Shown one piece after another: positions 17,049-26,976 of a stretch of DNA of 64,000 nucleotides (the stretch's first letter is position 1; each line of letters begins with the position of its first letter). The stretch lies in contig NZ_PXNP01000083.1 in assembly GCF_003007675.1 (NCBI RefSeq), positions 1 through 64,000 of the forward strand, given 5' to 3'. Source of the stretch: Marinobacter fuscus. Its GTDB lineage: Bacteria > Pseudomonadota > Gammaproteobacteria > Pseudomonadales > Oleiphilaceae. The notes under the pieces are model-generated. The model did not search any database. It saw only the letters and a program-made list of their open reading frames with translations, and had not been told where the DNA came from. Made by a program: the position numbers and the translations under genes.

Positions 17049-17512
17049 CCCCTCAGGATCCCCTATCGCAACTGAAAGACATTCACCTGCCTGCCAGCCA
17101 GAGCTGGTGGCCCCCGGCGCCAGGCTGGTGGCTACTCGGCCTGGCTGCACTGATCGCCCTGGCTGCCGCCGTTGCGCTCTGGCGGCGCCGCCGCAAACGC
17201 ACCCTCTGGCGCCGGGAGGCCCGCAAGGCGCTTGCGGTACTGGAGTCCCGGGCAACAGCATCGGATGACTGGTTCGCAGAACTGAATAGCCTGCTGAAAC
17301 GGGCAGCACGGCAAAGCTATCCCAGCCGACACCCGGAAACCCTGAGCGGCACCGCCTGGGTTGAGTTTCTTCTGGACACCGGCCCGGGCGATACAGCGGC
17401 CAACCGGCCTGTCGTTAATGCTATGGTAGCCAGCACCTGGCAACCCCGAGCCTACGGCAACCCCACACAGGCAATTGCCTTTGCGAGGCGCTGGCTGGAG
17501 TCTCTGCCATGA
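17045..17512 (+). CDS. DUF4381 domain protein, single-pass membrane
   Basis: This 155-residue protein has the layout of DUF4381. A short N-terminal DPLSQLKDIHLP is followed by one strong transmembrane helix at about residues 26-45 (PGWWLLGLAALIALAAAVAL), then a very basic RRRRKR stop-transfer and a soluble C-terminal domain. It is found between DUF58 and BatA in proteobacterial Bat operons; its function is not known. It overlaps both neighbours by four bases, indicating tight translational coupling. Confidence 0.85.
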   Translation: MTPQDPLSQLKDIHLPASQSWWPPAPGWWLLGLAALIALAAAVALWRRRRKRTLWRREARKALAVLESRATASDDWFAELNSLLKRAARQSYPSRHPETLSGTAWVEFLLDTGPGDTAANRPVVNAMVASTWQPRAYGNPTQAIAFARRWLESLP

Positions 17513-18528
17513 TCAGTATGGCCTTCCCCTGGGCGTTTTCGCTGCTGCTCTTACCGCTGCTTCTGCGAGCCGGAAGAAAACGCAACGAGCCAGTGGATGC
17601 ACCGGTAATTCCTGTTGGCCACTGGCTGTCCGGCATGCCCGGCGTAACCACCCATGGCCAGCGCTCACGCCGTTCGCGTCAGCTTCTTCTGTTACTGACG
17701 TGGCTGTGCCTGGTCACTGCTCTGGCCCGCCCGCAAAAAATCGGTGAAGAAATCCATATGCCGGTCAGCGGCCGGGATTTGATGCTGCTGGTCGACATTT
17801 CGCCCAGTATGGACGAACGGGACATGGTGCTGCGGGGCCGCAACATCAACCGGTTACAGGCAGTGAAATGGGTACTCGACGATTTCATCGAACAGCGTGA
17901 GGGCGACCGTCTGGGGCTGATTCTGTTCGGCACCGAGCCTTATGTGCAAGCCCCGCTGACGTTCGACCGGGCCACGGTGAGAACGCTTCTGTTTGAGGCG
18001 GGCTTGGGTATGGCAGGCAGGGCAACCGCCATTGGCGATGCCATCGGCCTTTCGGTCACGCGGCTTCGGCAACGCCCTCAGGAGCAGCGCGTGGTCATCC
18101 TGTTAACAGACGGCGCCAACACAGCAGGCGAAGTAACCCCCGAAAAGGCTACTGAAATTGCCGCAGCGGCGGGCGTCCGGCTCTACACCATCGGCATAGG
18201 GGCCGAATCCATGGTACAGCGGAACCTGATGGGTTCGCGACGGGTCAATCCCTCCAGAGACCTTGACGAAGCACTGCTGCAACAAATGGCAAATCAGACA
18301 GGCGGGCGCTATTTCCGCGCCCGCAGCCTGCCGGAACTGGAGATGATTTACGACAGCATCAACCAGCTTGAGCCCATAGAGCAGGACGGCCAGTTTTATC
18401 GCCCGGTAACAGAGCTCTATGTCTGGCCTGCTGGCAGCGCTGCCTTGCTCTGGCTGCTGCTGTTCATGCTACGGGCAGCCAAAAGCCGCCGTCGGGGCCA
18501 GCCATTCAAGGGGGAAAACCATGGCTGA
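17509..18528 (+). CDS. batA: BatA-type VWA-domain membrane protein
   Basis: The 339-residue inner-membrane protein has two N-terminal helices (AFPWAFSLLLLPLLL and LLLLLTWLCLVTALA), then a von Willebrand A domain. The MIDAS metal-site DISPSMD is near residue 95, with the later conserved TAIGDAIG and LLTDGANTAG elements, and a C-terminal helix near 305-325. This is the BatA layout. Bat proteins were named for aerotolerance in Bacteroides; in other bacteria the role is uncertain and probably concerns envelope stress. It overlaps DUF4381 by four bases and the next gene by eight. Confidence 0.88.
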   Translation: MISMAFPWAFSLLLLPLLLRAGRKRNEPVDAPVIPVGHWLSGMPGVTTHGQRSRRSRQLLLLLTWLCLVTALARPQKIGEEIHMPVSGRDLMLLVDISPSMDERDMVLRGRNINRLQAVKWVLDDFIEQREGDRLGLILFGTEPYVQAPLTFDRATVRTLLFEAGLGMAGRATAIGDAIGLSVTRLRQRPQEQRVVILLTDGANTAGEVTPEKATEIAAAAGVRLYTIGIGAESMVQRNLMGSRRVNPSRDLDEALLQQMANQTGGRYFRARSLPELEMIYDSINQLEPIEQDGQFYRPVTELYVWPAGSAALLWLLLFMLRAAKSRRRGQPFKGENHG

Positions 18529-20365
18529 CTTCCACTTTTTAAGGCCCTTGTGGCTGCTTCTGCTTTTATGCCTGCCGTTGCTATTCATCACCCGCCACTG
18601 GATGAGCCGGGGCGACACCGGCTGGAGCCGCTATATCCCGCCAGCGCTTTTACAGCCATTGCTGCAGAACCGCAACCAGGCACCGGGCAGCATGCGCCGC
18701 CCCCGACTGCTTACCCTGGGGCTGGGCCTGACGCTGCTGGCCGTTGCCCTGTCAGGACCCAGTTGGCGACAGGCGCCCACCCCACTGAAACAACCACAGG
18801 ACAGCCTGGTAATACTGTTGGATCTGTCGCTGTCGATGCTGGCAACAGATGTGGAACCCAACCGGCTGACACAGGCCAAGCGGAAAATACGAGACATTCT
18901 GCAGTTACGTCGTGGCGGACTCACCGCTCTGGTGGTGTACGCGGGCGACGCCCACACGGTTACCCCCCTGACCGAAGACGGGCAAACCATTGAGGCCATG
19001 CTAGATGTGCTCGACCCCACGATCATGCCTGCCACCGGCAATCGTGCCGACCTGGCGGTTGCCAGAGCACGGAAACTGCTGGATCAGGGTGCCCCCGGCC
19101 GTGGGCAGATCCTGCTGATGTCGGACAAGGTCGCCAGATCCCAGTATTCCGCCATTGGCGACACACTCGCGAATACGGCTTACAGGCTCAGCACTCTGGT
19201 GGTTGGCACCACTGAAGGCGGCCCCATCCCCCTGGCAAAACGCGGTTTCATCCGGGACAACGGCGAGATCGTGATCAGCCGGGCAGAACCGGCAGCCATG
19301 GCCGAGCTTGCCCGCAGCCATCAGGGGCAAAGTCATGAACTAACCCTGAACGAACAGGATATCCAGTCGCTGGAACTGGCCCCCCGTGACAGCGATTTGT
19401 GGCAATCCGCTGAGGATACCGGGCTATCGGTCAATCGCTGGCAAGACGACGGCTACTGGCTGCTTTGGGCCGCAGCACCACTGCTTTTGCTTGGCTGGCG
19501 CCAGGGTTCACTGCTGCTGGTTGCCTTTGTCCTGGTGCCTCTGCTGGCCAGCCCCCGGCCTGCCATGGCACTGGACTGGCCCGGGCTATGGCAGCGGGAA
19601 GACCAGCGCGGGCCCGCATTGATTGAAGAGAACCCGGCCTCCGCAACACAATCGCTGACCAGCCCGGTTTGGCGCGGAGCTGCACTCTATCGCAACGGTG
19701 AGTATCAGGCAGCGGCACAAGCCTTTGCCCGGCAGGCTGGCCCTCACGGCGACTACAACCGGGGCAATGCTCTTGCGAAGGCCGGGGATCTGGAAGCGGC
19801 GCTGGGCGCTTACGATAAGGCGCTTTCTGCCAATCCGGATATGCACGATGCCCGGTTCAACCGGCAACTGGTTGAGGATTTGCTCAGGCAACAACAGGCT
19901 CAGCAGCAAGCGCAAAACCAACAGCGGGCACAGGGCGATCGTAATGCTGAGAAACCGCAGCCCGGCCAGCAGTCCGGTGACCCTGGAGACGACGGCAACA
20001 GCAACAGCGCATCTACGCCCCCGAACAGCGCCGGTTCGAACGAGGCCAGCGAGGGTCAGAACTCACAACCGCATGACCCGGCGAGCCTGGGCGAAGACTC
20101 TGATGGTAAAGAACGAAACGACCAGACCGAAGAAAACACAGAGCCCTCAGAGCAGGCCCGGAGCACTGCGCAGAAACCCGGCGAAGACGACACAGCAGAC
20201 GCCAGTTCGAGGGTCGGCGATGCCCGGGAACAACCCCTGACCCAGGGCCAGGAACAATGGCTCAGGCGGATACCCGATAACCCTGGCGGCCTTTTACAGC
20301 GAAAATTCCTGCAACAGTATCAACAGAGACAGACCCAACCCGATGAGGGCGACACACCATGGTAA
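18521..20365 (+). CDS. BatB-BatC fusion: VWA domain plus TPR
   Basis: The 614-residue protein combines two Bat functions. Residues 1-340 are BatB-like: N-terminal helices, a VWA domain with MIDAS DLSLS at about 101-105 and TGNRADLAVARA further on, and helices near 313-345. Residues about 370-460 are BatC-like, with TPR units (GAALYRNGEYQAAAQAFARQ, then NRGNALAKAGDLEAALGAY). A 130-residue Gln/Asn/Ser/Glu-rich disordered tract follows, and the end is WLRRIPDNPGGLLQRKF, the conserved Bat C-terminal motif. ATG at 18521 with GGGGGAAAA upstream is preferred to the longer open frame. It overlaps batD by seven bases. Confidence 0.88.
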   Translation: MADFHFLRPLWLLLLLCLPLLFITRHWMSRGDTGWSRYIPPALLQPLLQNRNQAPGSMRRPRLLTLGLGLTLLAVALSGPSWRQAPTPLKQPQDSLVILLDLSLSMLATDVEPNRLTQAKRKIRDILQLRRGGLTALVVYAGDAHTVTPLTEDGQTIEAMLDVLDPTIMPATGNRADLAVARARKLLDQGAPGRGQILLMSDKVARSQYSAIGDTLANTAYRLSTLVVGTTEGGPIPLAKRGFIRDNGEIVISRAEPAAMAELARSHQGQSHELTLNEQDIQSLELAPRDSDLWQSAEDTGLSVNRWQDDGYWLLWAAAPLLLLGWRQGSLLLVAFVLVPLLASPRPAMALDWPGLWQREDQRGPALIEENPASATQSLTSPVWRGAALYRNGEYQAAAQAFARQAGPHGDYNRGNALAKAGDLEAALGAYDKALSANPDMHDARFNRQLVEDLLRQQQAQQQAQNQQRAQGDRNAEKPQPGQQSGDPGDDGNSNSASTPPNSAGSNEASEGQNSQPHDPASLGEDSDGKERNDQTEENTEPSEQARSTAQKPGEDDTADASSRVGDAREQPLTQGQEQWLRRIPDNPGGLLQRKFLQQYQQRQTQPDEGDTPW

Positions 20366-22089
20366 ATCGCGTTCTGTGCCTTGCCGCGCTGATGCTGGCA
20401 ATGACTTTTCCGGCCATCGCCAATGCCGGCAAGACTCTGGCAGTCGAGGCTGACCGGAACCAGGTGTATGAGGGCGAGGTGCTGACGGTAACGGTCAGAG
20501 GCTCGATGAAAATCGACATTAACCTGAGCAACCTGTTCAGCTTCGACCTGTCGCAACTGCCATCACCGGACATAGAAAAGGCGGAGCCGGATTTTGAAAT
20601 CCTTGCCAAAAACCAACGCTACAGCGTGCAAACCATCAATGGCGACATGATCGGCGAAATCACCTGGACGTATCAGCTGGCGCCCACCCGAACCGGGACA
20701 CTGACCATTCCATCCCTGAGCTTCAAAGACTCGACTTCCGAGCCTGTCAGCATCGAAGTCTTGGCTGGCGCGCCACCCGACCAGCCGGCAGCTATCCGGG
20801 ACAGTTTTATTGAACTCTCCGCCGACAAGGCTGAAGTTTTCGTTCAGGAACAGCTGGTACTAACAGTGCAGCTTTTCTTTTCCGGCAGCCTGATTCGGGG
20901 AGAACTGTCACAACCTGAGCATCCTAATGCGATCATCGAGTCGCTGGGTAAGCAGCAGGAATACACCCGTATGCGCGACGGCATTCGTTATCGGGTTGTT
21001 GAACGAAAATACGCAATCTTCCCCCAAACGCCCGGCACGCTCACTTTGCCGCCCATTCGCTTTGAGGGCCAGGCCCGCTCCGCAAGCGGCCAACTTCGAT
21101 TCCTGCGGGACAGCGAACAACTCTTTGACGTCCCGGTCCGGCCCATACCGGCAAGCTACCCGAGCGATCAGCCATGGCTGCCCTCCAGCAACCTGCAATT
21201 GACTGAACAGGGCCTGCCGCAGACACAAAGCCTGGAAGCCGGCAGTAACCTGAGCCGTAGAATCACCCTGCGGGCAGAAGGGTTACCCGCAGAGGCCCTT
21301 CCGCCCCTGCCCCAGCAATACCCGTCAGGTGTTCGCAGCTATCCGGACAGGGCCCTGAGGAATACCGAAACCACCGCCGCCGGTGTCACGGCCACCCTGC
21401 AGCAGGTCACCGCACTGGTGCCGGTACAGAACGGCAGTCTGCGCCTGCCGGAGGTGACCATCCCCTGGTGGAACACCACTACCGATACGCTGGAAACCGC
21501 GGTTTTGCCTGCAAGGTCTTTTCAGATTCTGGGCGAGGCAGACCTGGCACCACCCTCACCGGAGACACCGTTACAGGCTGAGACTGAGCCCGGGCAGGCA
21601 TCCGGCCAGGCAACTGCGGCTGGCGCAAAGGTCTCGCCATTCTGGTTCTGGGGCACACTTGTGTTTGCCGCCCTCTGGCTGACAACCACAATACTCTGGT
21701 GGCGAGCACGAAATGCCGTTCCGGTGCCCCAAACGCCAATGGCTGACAGACCCGACAGGAACGAAAACGACGCCTACCGGGCCATGGTGCAAGGGATCCG
21801 GTCGTCGTCAGCCAACAGCTCCTCGCTGATGGTGCACTGGGCGCAACTCAGGTTCCCTGAGCACAAAATTCAAACCGTTCGCGACCTGTTAGGCGTTGCC
21901 AGCGACAATGGTCTGGCCACGGCCTTCGAACAGTATCAGCGGGCACATTTTGGCGGTTTGGCTGGCAGCAGCCCGGGGCGATATCAGGCAGACCTGGAAC
22001 AGGGGTTGGCCCGGCTGCGGAACCGGTCAGGCAAGAAAAATACCAGAGGGCTGCCGCCACTTTACCCTGAAACCCTGAACGGAGCCTGA
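20359..22089 (+). CDS. batD: BatD-family protein
   Basis: The 576-residue BatD protein has a signal peptide (MVNRVLCLAALMLAMTFPAIANA), then a large beta-rich periplasmic region starting with the family-typical DRNQVYEGEVLTVTVR. One transmembrane helix lies near residues 431-448 (FWFWGTLVFAALWLTTTI), followed by a cytoplasmic tail. It is last in the operon and probably works with BatA and BatB-C in an inner-membrane complex. It is followed immediately by a bidirectional terminator shared with ccmI. Confidence 0.9.
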   Translation: MVNRVLCLAALMLAMTFPAIANAGKTLAVEADRNQVYEGEVLTVTVRGSMKIDINLSNLFSFDLSQLPSPDIEKAEPDFEILAKNQRYSVQTINGDMIGEITWTYQLAPTRTGTLTIPSLSFKDSTSEPVSIEVLAGAPPDQPAAIRDSFIELSADKAEVFVQEQLVLTVQLFFSGSLIRGELSQPEHPNAIIESLGKQQEYTRMRDGIRYRVVERKYAIFPQTPGTLTLPPIRFEGQARSASGQLRFLRDSEQLFDVPVRPIPASYPSDQPWLPSSNLQLTEQGLPQTQSLEAGSNLSRRITLRAEGLPAEALPPLPQQYPSGVRSYPDRALRNTETTAAGVTATLQQVTALVPVQNGSLRLPEVTIPWWNTTTDTLETAVLPARSFQILGEADLAPPSPETPLQAETEPGQASGQATAAGAKVSPFWFWGTLVFAALWLTTTILWWRARNAVPVPQTPMADRPDRNENDAYRAMVQGIRSSSANSSSLMVHWAQLRFPEHKIQTVRDLLGVASDNGLATAFEQYQRAHFGGLAGSSPGRYQADLEQGLARLRNRSGKKNTRGLPPLYPETLNGA

Positions 22090-22093
22090 AACC

Positions 22094-22122
22094 AGAAAGC
22101 CCGTCGATACGACGGGCTTTCT
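22094..22122. terminator. Bidirectional terminator between batD and ccmI
   Basis: AGAAAGCCCGTCG, ATA and CGACGGGCTTTCT form a perfect 13-base stem with a three-base loop between two converging genes. The T-run is CTTTCT in both directions, so termination is plausible both ways. Confidence 0.85.
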
Positions 22123-22129
22123 GCTCAGC

Positions 22130-23404
22130 TTAGTTGGTCAGTTCTCGATTGATCACCAGATCCAGAGGCTCACTGGCATCTGCCAACGGGATCACCTCGG
22201 CCTCTAACTGTCCTTCAAAGTCCCCTGGCTGGGGGCTGACACTGCCGGAACGGCTGAGGCGAGCCACCACAACCACCTGCTCCTGAGAGGAAATGGCGGT
22301 TTCCGGCGACATGGCATAGCGATCATCCAGTCGAATATCGGCCGGCAGATCAGCGGCTGTCAAGCGTGCAACCGCCACCGGAGCTCCACCCCTCGCGCCC
22401 GCAGGGCGGGCAAAAATGAACAGAACGGTTGCCGGGTTCACCCGGGACCGAAAGTTCTCTTCAAGCGATACCCGCACTGACACACCCGGCCCTGACGCCA
22501 GGGGTGCTGCCGGTTGCGAGGCGCCCGGCGGTGTCTGGCCAAGGCGCCGGTAGGCCTCATCCACCCCCCCCTGGATAGCGGCAATCTGCGGATGATCCGG
22601 GGCCACCTGCAGAATTCGCTCCCAGTATTCAATGGCCTGCTGATACCTCTGCTGGCCGAATGCGGAAATGCCCAGCAGGCCCAGCGAGTTCACCTCATCC
22701 GGGTTGAGATCACGGGCCGCAGCAATTGCATCGCGCACCTGTGGCGTCAGCTCGCCTTCACTGGCAAAGTAACCGGCCTGAGCCGACAGGCCCAGGGCCA
22801 CGGCGCTGGATTTCGGGTCATCGGCGACAACCCCGGCCAGGCGGCGATAGACGTCTGCAGCCTCCGGATAACGTTCAAGACGCATGTAAGTCTGCCCAAG
22901 CATGGCCCAGCCATCTGCATTATCCGGGCTTTGCTCCAGCCGGGCCCGCAATTCGTCTGCCAGGCCAGACATCCGCTCTCTCTGGTTCTCACCGGTGGCG
23001 TTCATTTCCTGCATGGCAATGAACTGCTCCAGCTGATCCATCGCACCCCACTTCTGATAGCCGAAATAGCTACCCACAGGTAAGACTATGAGCCCCAGCA
23101 AACCCACCGCCACTGCACTTCGACGCCCGGGCACCCGCTTCTCTGCCACCACCTTCTCGGGCACATCGTCCAGCATGGCCCCGGCCAGTTCTTCCTTCAG
23201 TTGCTGATAGCTCTCGTCATCAAGAACACCCGCGTCGTGCTCGCGATCAAGCTCTTCCAGCCGCGTGCGGTAGGCCAGTAAGTTCTGATTTCGGAAGTCC
23301 GCCTCAAGCCGGGCTTTGGGCCTGTGAAAAAACACCGGATAAAGCACAAACGTCAGGGCCGCCAGAATAAGAACGGTTCCGGCAATCCAGAATGTATCGG
23401 TCAT
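22130..23404 (-). CDS. ccmI: Cytochrome c maturation protein CcmI (CcmH/CycH TPR subunit)
   Basis: The 424-residue protein has two transmembrane helices (residues 6-22 and about 97-113) with the basic/acidic CcmI loop between them (RNQNLLAYRTRLEELDREHDAG is in family style). TPR repeats at 155-290 bind the C-terminus of apocytochrome c, and a beta-rich periplasmic tail completes it. CcmI presents apocytochrome to the CcmF-CcmH haem ligation complex. It is the last gene of the ccm operon, 33 bases after ccmH, and ends in the bidirectional terminator. Confidence 0.92.
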   Translation of the reverse strand: MTDTFWIAGTVLILAALTFVLYPVFFHRPKARLEADFRNQNLLAYRTRLEELDREHDAGVLDDESYQQLKEELAGAMLDDVPEKVVAEKRVPGRRSAVAVGLLGLIVLPVGSYFGYQKWGAMDQLEQFIAMQEMNATGENQRERMSGLADELRARLEQSPDNADGWAMLGQTYMRLERYPEAADVYRRLAGVVADDPKSSAVALGLSAQAGYFASEGELTPQVRDAIAAARDLNPDEVNSLGLLGISAFGQQRYQQAIEYWERILQVAPDHPQIAAIQGGVDEAYRRLGQTPPGASQPAAPLASGPGVSVRVSLEENFRSRVNPATVLFIFARPAGARGGAPVAVARLTAADLPADIRLDDRYAMSPETAISSQEQVVVVARLSRSGSVSPQPGDFEGQLEAEVIPLADASEPLDLVINRELTN

Positions 23405-23437
23405 GGGAATATCGTCACTTGGCTGATTGAATGAAAA

Positions 23438-23920
23438 CTATCGCTGGCGATCGCTTTTGCTCTGACTGGCCAGTATCTGCTCCGCCCGGGCTCTGTCTTC
23501 GGCACTCAAAGCTGGCTCGCCACCTCTGCGCCGCGCCCGCCAGATCACACCCACCACAACCAACAGCCCACCCAGAGTGGCAATGGCTGGAAACGCCCAC
23601 AGCACAATGGTGCGTTTATCCAGGGGCGGTTTGTACTGCACAAATTCCCCGAACCGGTCTACCAGCGCACCGACAATATCGTCGTTGCTGGCGCCGTCCT
23701 GCATCATCCGGTACACCTCGTCCCGCATATCCTTGGAAATGGGCGCATTGGAATCGGCAATATTCTGGTTTTGGCATTTGGGGCAGCGCAATTCCGAAAT
23801 CAGTTGCTGATAACGCTGCTCTTCGGCCCGGGTAGCAAAGTCATAAACTTCGGCCACGTCGGCGCTCGCCTGGCCCGCGAACGCCAGAACGACAAACAAG
23901 GCAGCATAGAAAACCCTCAT
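23438..23920 (-). CDS. ccmH: Cytochrome c maturation thioredoxin-like protein CcmH
   Basis: The 160-residue protein has a signal peptide (MRVFYAALFVVLAFAGQASA), the redox pair LRCPKCQNQ with Cys46 and Cys49, and a single C-terminal membrane anchor (about 103-127). This is the short CcmH (CcmL-like) form that reduces apocytochrome haem-binding cysteines; the TPR part is a separate gene, ccmI. ATG at 23920 overlaps the ccmG stop (TGATG); the frame also offers TTG one codon earlier. Confidence 0.93.
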   Translation of the reverse strand: MRVFYAALFVVLAFAGQASADVAEVYDFATRAEEQRYQQLISELRCPKCQNQNIADSNAPISKDMRDEVYRMMQDGASNDDIVGALVDRFGEFVQYKPPLDKRTIVLWAFPAIATLGGLLVVVGVIWRARRRGGEPALSAEDRARAEQILASQSKSDRQR

Positions 23921-24456
23921 CAACCATTCCCCCTTGCATCATTCATGGCTGGCAACAACTTTTGCCGCCAAACCTGTTCGTTAACCACGCCAACGTGGCG
24001 ATAGCGGACAACTCCCTCGGCATCAATAACGAAAGTCTCCGGGGCACCGTATACGCCCAGGTCAAAGCCCAGCGTGCCCTTGGGGTCGAAGATAATGGTG
24101 TCGTAGGGGTTGCCAAGGCGGTTCAGGAAACGGAAGGCCGTCTCGCGCTGATCCTTGTAGTTCAGGCCAACGATTCGAACCCCCTGCTCCTTTGCCAGGT
24201 AAGAAAGATACTCGTGCTCATCCCAGCAGGAGGGGCACCATTCCGCCCAGACGTTCAGCAGTGATACCTTCCCTTCAAGTACCGATCTATCCAGGGTGAC
24301 ATCCGGGTCGTCCAGTGACTCCAGGCTGAATTCCGGAACAGGCTTACCCACCAGAACCGACTCCAGCGTGGTGGGATCCTTGCCCAGACCGGCAAACAAA
24401 AACACACCAACCACCAGGGCTGCCAACAAGGGAACGAACAGAAAGACCCGTTTCAT
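23920..24456 (-). CDS. ccmG: Thiol:disulfide interchange protein CcmG/DsbE
   Basis: This is a 178-residue membrane-anchored periplasmic thioredoxin, with an N-terminal anchor at residues 3-24, the active site WCPSC at Cys74/Cys77, and YGAPETFVIDAEG near 137-149 containing the cis-proline loop of DsbE proteins. It passes electrons to CcmH or apocytochrome during haem attachment. It starts four bases inside the ccmF end (ATGA coupling) and overlaps ccmH by one base. Confidence 0.95.
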   Translation of the reverse strand: MKRVFLFVPLLAALVVGVFLFAGLGKDPTTLESVLVGKPVPEFSLESLDDPDVTLDRSVLEGKVSLLNVWAEWCPSCWDEHEYLSYLAKEQGVRIVGLNYKDQRETAFRFLNRLGNPYDTIIFDPKGTLGFDLGVYGAPETFVIDAEGVVRYRHVGVVNEQVWRQKLLPAMNDARGNG

Positions 24457-26447
24457 GGCGTGGCCTCCACAGCCTTGCCGCCCGCCGCAGATGCCGGTTT
24501 CGCAGATTGCTCATCACGCACCCGGATGCGGTAACGCTTGTCGGCAATCGCCAGGAATCCGCCAATCGCCATAATCAGCGCACCCAGCCACAACCAGCGC
24601 ACCAGCGGCTTGTATTGAACCCGGATCGCCCAGGCATCGTCGCTGATACGCTCACCGATGGCCACAAACACATCCCGGAACAAACCGGCATCGATATCAG
24701 CTTCCGTCATCACACTCATCCCTACCGGATACTGCCGTTTTTCCGGATGCAGGTCGGTGACAAGATTGCCATCGAGATAAACATCAAAGCTGCCGTACTG
24801 AGCGGTGAAGTTGGGCCCACGACGCTCACCAATACCAACGAAGACAATCTCATAATCGCCCACGGTAGCCCGGTCACCCGGCTGCATGCGCACGTCCCGC
24901 TCAATTCCGTAGTTGGATACCACAGTCGCACCCGCCATCACCATGGCCAGTCCAAGATGGCCCAGTACCATGCCCCAGTAACTGCGGGACTGGCGCTGCA
25001 GACCATGCCAGCGGCCATGACGTGAGGCTGATTTATCCCAGAGATCCCAGAACGTCGCGACCGCCACCCAGACCGCAGCAAACACACCCAGGAATGCCCA
25101 GACTGCAAAGCCGCCGTAACTGATCATGACCGCTGCGCTTACCAGAATACTGACCGCCAACGGCCAGAGCAGCTTGCGAGCCAGCCAGCCACCATCGGTT
25201 TTCTTCCAGCGGGAGAACACACCGGCACCCAGCAGCAGACCGGTGGCTACCGCCAGCGGGCTGAAGGTGGTGTTAAAGAAGGGCTCGCCGATGGACAACT
25301 TGCCCAGGTCGAGATAGTCCAGCACCAGTGGATACAGAGTACCAATGGCCACCAGCAAGGTTGCAGACACCAGAAGCACGTTGTTCAGCAGCAGAAAGAT
25401 TTCCCGGGACAAAGAACTGTAGCGGGCGCGCACGTGAACCACCGGAGCCCGGAACGCATAGAGCGTCAGGCTGGCAAGAATGGTAAGGCCCAACAAAGCC
25501 AGCAGGAAGCTGCCACGCTCGGGGTCCGAGGCGAACGCGTGCACAGAGGTAAGCACGCCCGAGCGCACCAGGAAGGTACCCAGCAAGCTCAGGGAGAAGG
25601 TGACAATGGCCAGCAATACGGTCCAGCTCTTGAACACGCCCCGTTTTTCCGTCACCGCCAGTGAATGCATCAGCGCGGTACCGGACAACCAGGGCAACAG
25701 GGACGCGTTTTCCACCGGATCCCAGAACCACCAGCCGCCCCAGCCCAGCTCGTAATAGGCCCACCAGCTACCCAGAGCGATACCCAGAGTCAGGAAGGAC
25801 CAGGCCACGGTAGTCCAGGGTCGGGACCAGCGGGCCCAGGCAGCATCCAGCCGACCATTAATCAACGCAGCAATGGCAAAGGCAAAGGCCACAGAAAAGC
25901 CCACATAACCCATATAGAGCATCGGAGGGTGCAGAATCAGGCCAATATCCTGCAGCAGAGGATTAAGATCCTGGCCGTCGGCCGGTACGTTCGGCAGCAG
26001 ACGATCGAACGGATTGGACGTCACAATAATGAACAGCAGAAAACCCACCGACACCATCCCCAGAACAGACAGAACCTGGGAAATCATCACCGACGGCAAC
26101 TTTCGGCTGAACACCGCCACCGCCAGAGTCCAGCCCACCAGCATCAGGATCCACATGAGCAAAGATCCCTCATGGCCTCCCCATACCGCACTCACTTTGT
26201 AATACCAGGGCAGCATGCTGTTGCTGTTATTGGCCACGTAGGCCACGGAAAAGTCGTCGGTTACGAATGCGTGGGTGAGGATGGCGAACGCCAGCGCAAT
26301 GAACACAAACATCCCTGACGTCAGCGGTCTGGCAAAGGCCTGCAGACTGTCACGCCCGGTCAGGGCACCGGCGAGCGGCACAACCGAAAGGAGCACTGCC
26401 AGCAACAGCGAGAGAATCAGTGCGAGCTGTCCGAGTTCCGGATACAT
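24453..26447 (-). CDS. ccmF: Haem lyase subunit CcmF
   Basis: The 664-residue polytopic membrane protein carries the haem-handling WWD signature GWGGWWFWDPVENASLLPWL in its first half. It also has the conserved HPPMLYMGYVG and KRGVFKSWT elements and a C-terminal periplasmic domain between the last helices. It is the core of the holocytochrome c synthetase and takes haem from CcmE. Full length for the family, it lies 35 bases after ccmE. Confidence 0.96.
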   Translation of the reverse strand: MYPELGQLALILSLLLAVLLSVVPLAGALTGRDSLQAFARPLTSGMFVFIALAFAILTHAFVTDDFSVAYVANNSNSMLPWYYKVSAVWGGHEGSLLMWILMLVGWTLAVAVFSRKLPSVMISQVLSVLGMVSVGFLLFIIVTSNPFDRLLPNVPADGQDLNPLLQDIGLILHPPMLYMGYVGFSVAFAFAIAALINGRLDAAWARWSRPWTTVAWSFLTLGIALGSWWAYYELGWGGWWFWDPVENASLLPWLSGTALMHSLAVTEKRGVFKSWTVLLAIVTFSLSLLGTFLVRSGVLTSVHAFASDPERGSFLLALLGLTILASLTLYAFRAPVVHVRARYSSLSREIFLLLNNVLLVSATLLVAIGTLYPLVLDYLDLGKLSIGEPFFNTTFSPLAVATGLLLGAGVFSRWKKTDGGWLARKLLWPLAVSILVSAAVMISYGGFAVWAFLGVFAAVWVAVATFWDLWDKSASRHGRWHGLQRQSRSYWGMVLGHLGLAMVMAGATVVSNYGIERDVRMQPGDRATVGDYEIVFVGIGERRGPNFTAQYGSFDVYLDGNLVTDLHPEKRQYPVGMSVMTEADIDAGLFRDVFVAIGERISDDAWAIRVQYKPLVRWLWLGALIMAIGGFLAIADKRYRIRVRDEQSAKPASAAGGKAVEATP

Positions 26448-26482
26448 CGGGTTTCTCCAACGTCAGCTATGAATTGAGTAAA

Positions 26483-26962
26483 TCAGTAAGTGGCAGATTC
26501 GGCGGCTTTCTCCGCATTCACCGCCTTGTGCTGCCCCTTGGAAGAACGCTCCAGCGCCTCAGCCACTTCCGGCGGCATGTAGTTCTCATCGTGCTTGGCC
26601 AGAACCTGGTCGGCCACAAACAAGCCCTGCTCGTTCAGGCGCCCCATGGCCACAACTCCCTGCCCTTCGGCAAACAGGTCGGGCAGAATGCCTTCATACT
26701 GCACCGGTACCGAAGCGGCAAAGTCAGTTACCCGAAAGTTCACAATCAGACTTTCGGTATCCCGCACTACACTGCCCGCTTCCACCATACCGCCCGCGCG
26801 AATACGGGTATCAACCGGCGCATTGCCAGCGGCAATTTCGGTTGGGTCGTAGAACAGGTTAATGTTCTGGCGCAACGCATAGGTTATAAGACCAACTGCA
26901 ATAGCGATGCCCACCACAAGAAAGAGCACAATGGTCAAACGCTTTTTTCGGATCGGGTGCAT
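26483..26962 (-). CDS. ccmE: Haem chaperone CcmE
   Basis: The 159-residue periplasmic haem chaperone has one N-terminal anchor (residues 9-29, after a basic RKKR) and an OB-fold domain. The haem-binding motif HDENY provides His124, which forms the covalent bond to haem, and Tyr128. The flexible charged C-terminal tail is normal. It starts 14 bases after ccmD. Confidence 0.96.
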   Translation of the reverse strand: MHPIRKKRLTIVLFLVVGIAIAVGLITYALRQNINLFYDPTEIAAGNAPVDTRIRAGGMVEAGSVVRDTESLIVNFRVTDFAASVPVQYEGILPDLFAEGQGVVAMGRLNEQGLFVADQVLAKHDENYMPPEVAEALERSSKGQHKAVNAEKAAESATY

Positions 26963-26976
26963 GTGTTACCTGCCGT

